Below are positions 48,024 through 58,800 of a stretch of DNA of 64,000 bases, piece by piece. Position numbers and translations under genes: made by a program. The notes below the pieces were generated by a model, which searched no databases, was not told the DNA's origin, and saw only the letters and a list, made by a program, of their open reading frames with translations. The DNA lies in assembly GCF_014633365.1 (NCBI RefSeq), contig NC_068341.1:23604339-23668338 (forward strand), read 5' to 3'. This DNA is from Diospyros lotus (taxonomy: Eukaryota > Streptophyta > Magnoliopsida > Ericales > Ebenaceae). Numbering within the stretch: the stretch's first letter is position 1; every line of letters starts with the position of its first letter.

Positions 48024-51000
48024 GTGTATGTGACGTCCCGTTCCTACTTACGAGTGCCACTCGTGAACAATCAACCGAATTGCTCCTATGCCCGGCCTTA
48101 CGTGAAGGGTAGATAAGGGTGAGTAATTGGTTATAACCGAACCGAACCGGCCAAAAATTATGAACCGAATCGAACCGAACCATATGTAATAACCGAACCG
48201 AACCGAACCGAACCGAACCGAACCAACTGACTAACCTCAACAAACCGAACTAACCGAAATCGAACTAACCGAAACCTAAACTGTGCTAACCGAACCGAAC
48301 CAAATAACCAAACTGAAACACAAAAATAACCAAGAAAATAGCCTTGCTGTTGCTACCGGCCACCTAGTTGGTCGGCGATTCCAATGATCAGAACCGATCA
48401 TCGGATTCCCCCAACCACGGTGACCCACATACCAAAAAATTAAAAGCATCTAATGGTTGGATTTCAGTAGATCTAAGTTTTAAAGTTTCAATCTAAAAGA
48501 GAAGTAGCTGGAAAACTTACCAAAAAATCATCGGTGTCGTCTTCGTCTTCGTCTCCGGCCTTCATCTTCTTCTTCGCCATCGACGACGGCGATGGATGGT
48601 GGAAGGAGAGAGAAGAGATGAAGACGAAGAGCCTTCGGCCAGTGCTGATCTACGAAGCAATGAAGAGCCTTCGTCTTCGTCTTCGCCATCGCAAGATCTG
48701 TGGGCAGCCAGTGCTGATCTACGAAGCATCGAAGAGCCTTCCTCGTCGTCTTTGCCATCGCCAGACCTGTGAAAACTCGAACTCGAAGAGAGTCTTCATC
48801 TTCGCCATCGCCAGAACTCGAAGAGAAGAGAAGACGCGAGAGAGAGACAGAGAGAGAGAGAAGAATGAAGAGAAGACGAAATGGGGTGTCGCGCCCGCGT
48901 GCTAGGGGGGCGGTCAGTTTGGTTCACGTGGGAGGGGGGGTGGTGTGGCCGGTTCGGTTCGCCTATTTGCTACATATACGGTTCAGTTCGATTTTTGAGT
49001 ATTTTTATCAAAATAATCGAACCGAACCGAATAACCAATTTTTAAAGAAAAATATAACCGAACCGAACCGTTTTTTATGAAAAATCGAACCGAACCGACT
49101 GTTCGGTTAGTTCGGTTTAACCGAACATTTGCTCACCCCTAAGGGTAGACTATGTTTCAACACGAAACGCTCTAGGTGGGAACTAGGCTTCATCATTCCC
49201 TTCCCTCACCCCCATGATCCACTAGCAAATTTGGGCTTTAACCATAGCATACTTGTCTATTTAATTTCCATTAAGATTGCCCTGATTGCTATTTTTATTT
49301 ATTTTAATTCTTTTTCTTTCTAAGAATTCTACCAGGCTCAAAAAAAAAATCACTATTTAATCAACCCATTGATTTTTACCAATTTTTGGAGGAAAAACTC
49401 ATATAATTTAAATTTCCAAAAATTTTGGTATTTCTCCAAAATACCCAAAAATCCCTTTATTTTTGAAAATTTCTCCGGGGCCCACAAACAACCAAGTCAT
49501 GCCCCAAAAATCCCCATTTTTTTAGAAATTTAAAAAAATTTGGCTGGCGGGGCCTGCTGGCGCTCCCAGGGCCAACACGGGGCCTCGCAGGGCGTTTACT
49601 GCTCGGGTTGGTCGCGGGCCGTGCGCGCCCTACAACCGCTATGGCCCTGCTGCTGCTGCCTCTCTCCATTTTTCTTTCTTTTTTTTTTTTCTTCTCTTAG
49701 TTTCCCAGTCCAAATTTTCAGAAATTTAATTTAATAAATAGATCCCACTAACTTCACATTTCCAACCCCCAAACCTATTTTTTTTTTACAATACCCAAAA
49801 TAATCTCAACATACATCCAAAATTTCCTTCCATTTCACAAATGAGCCTTACACAAACCTATTGTTGCTCACATAACAACATCTAAATAAAAATACAACAC
49901 ATGATCAAATACAACAAATAGGTTTCCCTAAGCCATAAAACCACAAATGAAATAGCCACATGCCTAGGCTTCTTTAAGCCATAAATTTACAACAAAAAAA
50001 ATATACTACACCATGAGCTTCCAACCACAAGCTTGCAACTTTTCCTTTCTCTCTTGGCATAAGAACAAACTACAAGGGGAAGATAAAACCTCATGAGCCA
50101 CAAAACACATTAAGGGTGCAATGAACATAAGTATGAATAAAAACATAATATGTGATGCCAAATGCATGTATGTAACATGGTTAGGGCTTTTACATCCTCA
50201 CAACCACATTGGTTTGAGGCTTTAAACCTACCCTATCCCACACAACCTCATGGCCATAGGTTCTAGAACACACAAAGGAAACATGCTAATGAACACATTT
50301 GAAAGTTTAAGCAAATACTTACAACTTGCAAGCCACTATCCCATGGGGCTATTCCTTACCTTAACATCCTTCTTTTAAGCTTCAAGAACTTGCTTTGAAG
50401 ACTCTTCATGCTTCCAATCCTTCTTGCTCTTTCTTTCTTACTCAAAGAAGCCTTAATCTTTTTCCTTTCATTTCCTTCTTCTTTTCTCCTCCCATTCTTT
50501 CTTTCATTCTTTCTCCAAATGGCTAAAGGGAGACAAGTCTTTCTCACTTGCCATTTTATATTAGATCTTCATTTTCAGGAATGAATCTAGACCATTCACT
50601 AAAAGCACAATCCATGTGCTTAAGGAAGACTAAATCTCAACCATCCATTTCAAACAAACCAATCTCTTCTCTTGGAGAAAGCATAATCCATATGCTCTTC
50701 TCATTTAAATCCAAGCCCTTGGATTTTTTAAGAACTATCCACCACCCTTGGATCAATTCTTCAAATCCCAAAATTAGCCAATTTCCTCTTTTATTTAATT
50801 TGACTAATTTCACCCCATCACATTTGAGAGACATAAATAATTTCTTTCCCATTTAATAAAATCTCCATATTTTTCAAACATTAATGGGTGACTAATTTTT
50901 CATTTTTTTTAGATTTATTTAATTCACCATAATCATGCTTATCATTAAATGTTTGAAAGACTACTTATCCTTTCTTTTGCACTTATTTAATTCCCTTATT

Positions 51001-51472
51001 TATCTTGGATCACATTAAGTCATGTGTCACTCTAAGACACCAACTTTGCCTCCCAAGTTCCATCTCATCCATCCATGTGGCATCACCACATTAATTCACC
51101 ATTTAGGAAAAATTAATTATTTTCACAAATAATTGAATATCCACTATTTTCTCAATTTTTCATAATTAAATTCCTTTATAGAATTTACTCCAAAATTATC
51201 AAAATACCCTTTGTGAATCATTAATCCCTTTTATCTCCACATAAATACAAAAATGAGAATTTAATTCATTTACATACTTAATTCCACCTAGAAATTATTT
51301 CTAATTTACCAAAATACCCTTTATTGGACTTCACTATCCAAATTACCAAAATGCCCCTCTCATAGGGCACCATCATTCTCAAGAATCTAACACATTCTCA
51401 AAGGCATTTTTAGAAGTTTCTCACATTTCTTTTCATTTTCTTAACACCAGTAACATCGGGTGTTACAGTGTA
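48024..51472 (-). mobile_element. Nested solo LTR, TSD GTGTA
   Basis: LTR 48029-51467, starting TGTGACGTCCCGTTCC and ending CATCGGGTGTTACA, flanked by GTGTA at 48024-48028 and 51468-51472. About 2.4 kb without the hAT at 48114-49141. Related to 942-3674 over the first 130 bp and around 50090-50250. Minus orientation is inferred from the U5-side motif reading on that strand near 50095. It includes a GC-rich patch at 49540-49665. No coding. Confidence 0.85.
48106..49149. mobile_element. hAT-type element with CCGAA repeats, TSD AGGGTAGA
   Basis: Segment 48114-49141 (1,028 bp) begins TAAGGGTGAG and ends GCTCACCCCTA, with 8-bp TSD AGGGTAGA at 48106-48113 and 49142-49149. Removing it rejoins the LTR block seen intact at 3545-3674. 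Both ends carry CCGAA/TTCGG arrays (48134-48310, 48950-49120). The middle (48530-48890) has tandem copies of a segment containing CAGTGCTGATCTACGAAGCA and TTCGCCATCGC. The 123-codon frame (48534-48905) is repeat-derived; no transposase. The TIRs and TSD length fit hAT. Confidence 0.85.
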
Positions 51473-51723
51473 CTTGGAGCCGCTCAAGACCAAAGATGTT
51501 TGGGATTAGTTGGTGTTTTATCAATTTAGATTTATTTTATATTTCAGTTTAGGAATTTTCCCTTAGATGTAGTTTATGGTTTTTAGTTGATGTTGACCCA
51601 GAGTTTTTATTTCAGTTGATTGAGGTACTCCTTTACAGTATCATATTTCAGTTTATCAGTTAATTTTATTTTTATTTCCCGTAGCACCTCTTCTCGGACA
51701 GTTCTAGGAGATGGGATGTTACA

Positions 51724-53300
51724 TTTGGTGCTAACTGATTGCTATCAAGTAATGAAGCTAGAAAGTCACACATCCTATAGTGTTGCGTTTGATATTGATA
51801 TCGTGTGCCCGGAGTGTCTTGGGGATTGGTTGGTCAAAAGTTGACCAGCAAAGCATGAGAGTTGCCTTGAGAGAGTAGACTTTTAAGGGGCAACGAGAGT
51901 CGACTTTTACCATGTGGAAAGTTGTCACTTAGTGCCACTCAACTAGCTAAATTGAGCGCCATGTGACACAAAATTAGAGAGGGCTGGGAGCTTGGCAATG
52001 GCTAATTTCTGACAAATTAAAATTGAAGAAGGAAAGAGTTTTACTGATGCATTCTTCCGCATCTTCTTCTTTTGTTTCCTTTGTTATTTTGCCGCTGTAA
52101 AATTAATACACGTAAGAGTTACTCACAGGAAAAATTGAGATGCGTGTACGAGTGATACGAGGAACCTCTGTGTTTAGCACGAGAAAAGGTGATCGAAACG
52201 ATACTAGATAACATAATAGGTGTGGATGGACTAGGATTACCATAGCCTGAGGTGGATATGGTCTCAGTATAGAAATCAATTTTGTACTCCATCCTTACAT
52301 CGAACTGCAGGTATATGTTTATCTATATTCATGTGATGAATATGCTTGTTACTTAAATACCCAAGCTGTATATGGTTTGTGTATAATTAATTTTGTTGTG
52401 TGTATCTGATACGTGTAAAATTTTTAATTTTACCCATATTGTCATATGAGATTTCCTTCAAGGTCGAGATGTTTCGACCAGTGCCAAACGAGTTTTGGTT
52501 CTATCTGTTTGCTAGCGGGTAGTGAATCTAGAAAGTCACACACCATATAGCATGGCATTTGGCATCGACACTATACACTTGTTGTCTCTTGAACATCATT
52601 AATGGTTAATGATGATTTTGACTGTCATTAAGAGTTAATGATGGCGGTTCATTAAATGTTAATGGGTTAGTTTTAGTTTGCTAATTGTTAGTGGATCGAG
52701 CTGTAGTTTTTTTTCTAAAAATAGCATCAGAGTCACTGGCCTATTTGGATAGTCAACTCTTTGAGGCTGCTAGTCGAGTCTTGCATCGCCTTAGCCAAAA
52801 TTAGTGCAGTACACATGGTATGAACTTAGAAGGGGGTAGGGTGGCTAGGCAGAGGAGAAATTGGGGACGAGGAGGAATTTTAAGGGGCTGTTGCTTGGTG
52901 TTTGCTCTTTGTTTTTCTTCTATCTTCTTCTGCTTCTAATTAATTACACAGATGTGTGAAAGTCAAGCGCAATAAAATCCAGAGAGTTCAAAGAGACGTA
53001 CAGGCGTCAGTGAATTGAAGCCATCAGGCTAGCACGAGACGAAAGTCACGTATTGGTACTAGGTAGCTAGCTAGGTGTGGGTAAATTAGGGCGACCACAA
53101 CTTGAGGTGGGTTCGGTCTCAGTAAAGAAACTATTTCTGTACTCATCCTAACATCGGGCTATATGTATGTCATTTATTGGATTTCATGAGATGAAATATC
53201 TTGTTGCTTAAATACATAAGTTGTGTATAGTGTGTGTGTTTATGTATTGCGTTGTCTATCTCTGATGTGCAAATTTTTTTAAATTTTCCTACATCACCAT
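51724..53300 (+). mobile_element. Copia LTR remnants, two diverged tandem copies
   Basis: Positions 51724-52450 complete the copia LTR begun at 45150. A second related copy covers about 52480-53300: shared blocks are TGAATCTAGAAAGTCACACA (52522, and AATGAAGCTAGAAAGTCACA at 51751), GGTGTGG(A/G)T with GAGGTGG(A/G)T, and CTTAAATAC. No polyprotein lies between them. Positions 53300-53560 show no feature. Confidence 0.6.
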
Positions 53301-53559
53301 ACATGTATTCCAACACGCGCATGCATGCCACATATCCCAGTCACGATCAACAGGTATAAATACCCCAAACCTTCGCATTCTGGACTTGCCATATTCTTTT
53401 CGCCTTCACAACTGCTGTTGGTTTCTCCAAAAAGAGTCTTGTTCTTCTGCTAGGTTCTACTAACTTCCAGAGCTCTTCCCTCAATATAAATTTTAATTGT
53501 TATATTTAAGAAACAATAGTTGTTGAATGTTTACCAAGGCTATAATGTTCTTTTTCACT

Positions 53560-54606
53560 CACCAGAAGAGGGCAAAATAAGTAAGAAAACTCATCTTCAA
53601 TTCCTTGAAGGAATAGATCGATAAATCTGGTACTGCTGAGTACTAATATCGAGCATTATTGTCAAGCATTGTTGAGAAAGCTAAGCACCACATCTTGTCT
53701 GAGGTAGGTTGAACCAACATATGTGAATTGATAAGCTAGATGTGCTTGGACAAATTTGTGGTTCAATCATAAAGTTTGATTGTTGAAAATTAGAACCCAG
53801 AGGAATTTTGGCCATTATTGCTTGGCTAAGGGTTGGCTTAGACCCTTACCTCTAGTTTCTTTTCATTCCTCCACACATTCTATCTTCCTTTCTAAATGTC
53901 AGAGGCATCTTTTCCTACGGAGTTTTGCCTTTTTATATTTGGGAAGATACTGAGCCTTCACTTTTTGAGCATTGTCGATTGTTCCTTTCCCATTAGGAAT
54001 GGTGGATTCTGTCCCTCTAGTGTTAGTGTTAATCATGATGCCTTAAGTCTAGTTCCCTATTCGATGGCCCCATTTCTTGTGAAGGGTGGGGGCTATTTCT
54101 CGGGATGATGATCATGATGCTAAAATGGCTTAATTTGCCTCTACCCCCTATTGCTTAAGGAAGGTTGTTAACAACTCCGTAAGATGTTGCACTTGGTTTT
54201 CGAGTTGAGCTACTCAATCTAGGGGAAGTTGATTCCCTTGTTGTTTATGAGATGATTAATTAACCACATTGGGGATTTGAGCCTTTTTATGAATAGGATT
54301 TTGATGCTCGAGCTCAATAGTGGCGTTTTCCTATGAAGGCATATTATATAAGGAGTTGGATAATTGCTCGGTAGATAAGTGCATCACCATTGAGGTAGAG
54401 CAAGTTTGAACTAAAGTTGAAGTTGGCCCTATGGTGGGCGCGAAAGTGATGAGGTTGAAGGGTTGATCACCACTTAATTTGTTATTTGCTTGTCCACTCC
54501 TTGTGTACTTCTTTCGTTTGAGATAACTTAACAATTCTCGAGCCTTAGCATGTCTAGCAAGGAAAAAAAAGGGTAGGGTCTCATCTCCCGATAGGTCATC
54601 TAACAT
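53560..54606 (-). pseudogene. Decayed gypsy gag remnant
   Basis: The minus strand reads VAQLENQVQHLTELLTTFL (about 54215-54150), a coiled-coil-like stretch typical of the start of gypsy gag proteins. It is preceded by a 91-codon open part (54331-54606) with AKARELLSYLKRKKYTRSGQ and followed by weaker fragments. Stops separate the parts. No LTR or pol is attached. The family assignment is an inference from the general look of Tat-type gag. Confidence 0.45.
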
Positions 54607-55540
54607 TCAAGTCAATCATTATACTTAAGAATGACACAATAATAATACAATAGAAGCATAATAAATGATGTATCTCATTCATTGACCACTATGCCATTGT
54701 ATAGGTATCCTATGTTGATGAGGTGGTGTAGATAGCGTCACGTGATCAATATATAGGCTTTATTATTAATATTGATCATTCATTTCAATTACTAATTGAA
54801 AAAGATAAGATGTTTTTTAGTTCCCTAAATAATTACACCTAAATTATCCATAACCAATTAATTATCCATTCTTGATGAAACACAGACTAATGCCTTATTT
54901 TTTGGTATTTTGATTCTACCAACAGAAGCCAACGGTGTCTACTTGGATTGACCATTTTCAAAATTAAACATGTTGACCAGCTTTTCGTAAAAATCCTAAC
55001 ATAGCTCATGTGTTATTTGAATTATATATCCACTACCCCCTTTGACTTCAATTGACTTTTACTACCAAATTCATTATTATTTCTGTACACAGTTTGCTTG
55101 ACCAAGGGACTCGGCCTCTTGAGAGTGAACAACGTTTACTTCACCTGTTTCTCTCGCTCGACTAAACCAATCCAACCTCGTATATAAGCTCTTTAGTTTA
55201 GAGCAAATATATAATAATTTAAAATATAAATCGAGTAATTGGATGAATAATATATTAATATCAATTTGGTGGATTGCGAATTCGATTCTTCCTCCCATGC
55301 ATTGTGCAAAGGTAAAAAATTTAACTTATAATTTATCTCTCTTAATAATTTAAAATATTGATATCACAAAAATAATAGTCTCGAAAGAAAAAAAAATAAA
55401 AAGAAGAGTGAAACAAAGAGACAAGAGACCATAGCCAAGGGATAAGTAATAACTCATTAAATTTTATTTTTTAAAAGATAAGGGTGGATAAAGGTGGTTA
55501 TTTTTATTTTTAAAATTTAAAAAATGTTCAATAATTTATT
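54607..55540. other. Intergenic region upstream of UDP-sugar pyrophosphorylase
   Basis: AT-rich, with no gene or bounded repeat. A GATTGCGAATTCGATTCTTCC stretch near 55263 resembles a pol III B box, but no matching A box or tail was found. Confidence 0.4.
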
Positions 55541-55544
55541 CTCT

Positions 55545-55566
55545 TATATATATATATATCTATATG
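55545..55566 (+). promoter_or_regulatory. Putative TATA region of UDP-sugar pyrophosphorylase
   Basis: A TATATATATATATCTATATG run lies about 280 bp upstream of the start codon and precedes a mixed-composition leader. It is the only clear TATA-like sequence at a suitable distance, but TA runs are common in this window, so this is weak support. Confidence 0.35.
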
Positions 55567-55697
55567 ATTCCTATCATATATACTGCCAGATAAGCCCGCT
55601 TGTTGATGTTCTACGCAAACGCGAACAACCTGCTTGCACGAGCTCTTCTTGTTTTCCAGTGAACGAATCGAATCCCAATCTCCGATCTTCGCTTCGA

Positions 55698-55751
55698 ATG
55701 AAAGAGGATTCCGCTTTAGGCCCTAAAGTTCAAACCAACCAAGAGAGCTAA
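55698..55751 (+). CDS. Possible upstream ORF, 17 codons
   Basis: ATG at 55698 opens a 17-codon frame (MKEDSALGPKVQTNQES) ending in TAA at 55749-55751, 95 bp before the main start. It would lie in the 5' leader if transcription starts at the TATA region near 55.55 kb and the leader is unspliced. It could reduce translation of the main frame; there is no evidence for a conserved peptide. Confidence 0.35.
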   Translation: MKEDSALGPKVQTNQES

Positions 55752-55846
55752 AGAAGTTCTGCCACTCGATTGAAGCTGAAAAGACTCCATTCATCGAATT
55801 ATTTCGTCTGCGAGGTTTGCATATCCTTACCATTCACTCAACCTCA

Positions 55847-58800
55847 ATGGCTTCGACTGTGGGATCGACGGCGGAGGGTCTCTCGGCCCTCGACATCAGC
55901 GGCGACTGGGCTGCCTCTGCTCCGAATCTCTGGAAAAATCTCTCTCTTCTCTCTCCTGATCAGGTTCGCACCAATGCCGTTTCTGTATTGGGAAAAATAG
56001 GTTTATGTAATTGGAATGGTGTTTGATTGGGGTTTTGAGTGATTCTCCGTGCAGGTTCAGCTGGCGAAGATGTTGTTGCAGATGGGGCAGAGCCATCTGT
56101 TCGAGCGCTGGCCTGAGCCCGGCGTTGATGACGATGAGAAGCGGGCCTTTTTTCAACAGGTAATGTCGTTATTTCTGGGGTTTTCTTTGTTTATCAGGTT
56201 GAATTTGCTGTGATAGTTTGGGAAAAGACAAGTGGTTGGTTTTATTGTTGACTGAAATTGGAACAGGCTGGCTGTGGTCTGTGGATAAACTGTACTCAAG
56301 TTTGACTGCATAAATTATTTGCAAGGACACAACCTTAAATAATTACAGAGTACACATGTTGACCATAATTGACTATGCATTTACTAACCACAATTGACTA
56401 TGCTTTTACTGCCGTCTGAGTTTTTGCTTGAGGTTTTCTTCTCAGCTATCTGAAGAATTTGAGTTGTGTTCCTTATTGTATTATTATATTCATGTCAAGA
56501 AAAATGTTTCAGTATTTTAATTAAAATATCGCCGATCTGGTGAACTTAATGACTCACTGCTATTTCTTTCAGGTGGCCCGACTTAATGCAAGCTATCCTG
56601 GGGGCTTGGCTTCCTACATCAGAACTGCTAGAGAACTCTTAGCAGATTCTAAATCTGGGAAGAATCCGTTTGATGGATTTACACCTTCTGTAAGCCAATA
56701 TATCCATAGTCTTAGTAATTTTTGAACCTTGCACATAATCTTTCTTTTTTCTTTTTATATTTTATTAGGCTAATGTTAACTTTAGCATGAGGTCTTTGGT
56801 GCATTGGTCTTGTCATTTTGAATTTTTTCTCAAATTAAGCACTCCAGTCTGTACACATGCATGGGGAACGACTGTATTCTTATAGAATGTGTCTCTCTGA
56901 ATTCCATTAACAAATGAACATGATTATAACGAAGGCAGTCTTTTCTTTTGCTGATGAATCCCCTGATGCAAAATTTTTTTACAGATGGCACGATAGTGCT
57001 TGCTCATATATTAATCTGTGAACAAATTCTTTAGATAGAAATAAAAACTTGATTCTTTTATTGTTACTTATACTTTTCCTAGCCTAATTTCTTATTTGTC
57101 CAACAGTGGATGCTTGCTTATTTTCTTTTTGGGGGTTGATATCAAATTTTATGCATACTTCCATGCATAATGTCCTCAATTTTCTAAAAAATGTATGCCT
57201 AACTGTGTATGGACTTAAGCACAACGGCGACTTTACTTTTTCAGGTCCCATCAGGAGAGTCTCTGACTTTTGGTGATGACAACTTTATTCATTTTGAGGA
57301 GATTGGTGTCAAGGAAATGCAAAATGCTGCATTTGTTCTTGTTGCTGGGGGACTTGGCGAACGTCTTGGATATAATGGAATTAAGGTAAATAAAGTCAGT
57401 ACATTCTTGGGATTTGGTTCTTTGCTGGAAGACAATCAAGCTTGTTGCAAATTGCTACAATTCCTTTCATTAATTCCTGCTCTTAGATTGATTTAATATT
57501 TCTATATGTTATTATGTTTTTAAAGTATATTTCTGTCTGATATTATCTTTATGATTGATACACACATCCATTTGTCATATGGAGGAAGATGCATCCATGT
57601 ACCTGATACAGAAAGAGACAGCTTCTTACTTGTAGATTTAATTCTTTTTGCTTACTCCTGCAGGTGGCTCTTCCTCGAGAGTCTTCCACTGGCACATGTT
57701 TCCTACAGCATTACATTGAATCGATTTTAGCATTGCAAGAAGCTAGCTGTAGACTTGTGGAAGGTTTGTTTTTAACTGATGGCCTATTACCATGTGGTAT
57801 ATATCCAAGTTGTCTGTTCTTGTGAGATCATATCTGATCATACGTGGTTTTTCATGGGTTCAATATCTTTTTGGGGCCCTATTTTTGTAATCAAAATCAT
57901 TTCGTTGAAGCATTCCACAATGCGACAGTGGGTTGAATTTCTGTGGGCTATGAAAATAAAGTCTCTGTCTTAGTTCTTTACGTTTGAAAGAGCCATGGAG
58001 ACATCTCCTTGATCTTTGAATATATATGCGTTTGAGCAGTCTGGAAACATCTCCACGAAGATACATATTGGGGCAGGCAATAAAAAATTAGGAAATGCTT
58101 TCCATAGACATGTATTAATATGATTGTGAAGAAATTTATGTCAATACCAGGTTGTTTGATCATTTGTGAGGACTGAGGATGCAAGTGAAAACATGATTTT
58201 TTTGGCTAAGAAGTGACATGATTTCAATCAGGCAACAGTTCAACTGAGACGAACAGAATATTGTAACCTGGTGAAATATATGGACCATAACAATGGACAT
58301 TTATGGAACATATTTTGCGCGTCTGATTTGGTGTTAAGACAAGAATCATAAACAAGAGCTGGATTGAACATAATATTTTTGGAAGCTTTCTTTTGCTTTT
58401 CCTTCCCTTTCCAAATTTTATGTTTGATTATGTTAAAACCGAGACTATGATCTCTCAAGAATCACTCAAGAATCTCACTGAATTCAAACCAACATTGAAT
58501 ACTGAAAATAGAAATGTAAAACAGAATGTAAGAAGGAGAAATCAAACCAGATTGCAGCACACACAAATTACCCTGGTTCATGCCATTTACATGGCACTAC
58601 ATCCAGCAATCCAAGAAGCAAACAATCCACTAGAAACAAGTCTGAAACCAGTACAAGAATTCCCCTTTATCCCTCTTCCTTTACTCTCGGATACAATACT
58701 CAACCGAAGCTAACAAGAACTTGAAACACACAGCTCTCTCTCACGCCTCTCACTGTACCCGAACCCAAGGAATAAAAGATATGAAAAATGATTGATCTAT

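Larger units (their letters stand above)
45876..51728 (+). mobile_element. Solo LTR, Tekay-like gypsy, TSD TTTGG
   Basis: LTR 45881-51723, starting TGTAACGACTCGTTAGAGGG and ending GATGGGATGTTACA, flanked by TTTGG at 45876-45880 and 51724-51728. Without the nested LTR at 48029-51467 it is about 2.4 kb. Plus orientation fits a (TA)n TATA region near 46241-46262 and the U5-side motif CTTGCTGAGCTTTGTAGCTC near 47926. It holds the CATCCGGATG array. No coding. Confidence 0.87.

Noticed and set aside
48534..48905. 123-codon plus frame, Ser/Arg rich
   Set aside because: Built from tandem repeats inside a hAT element; composition follows the repeat unit and a complementary frame is also open.
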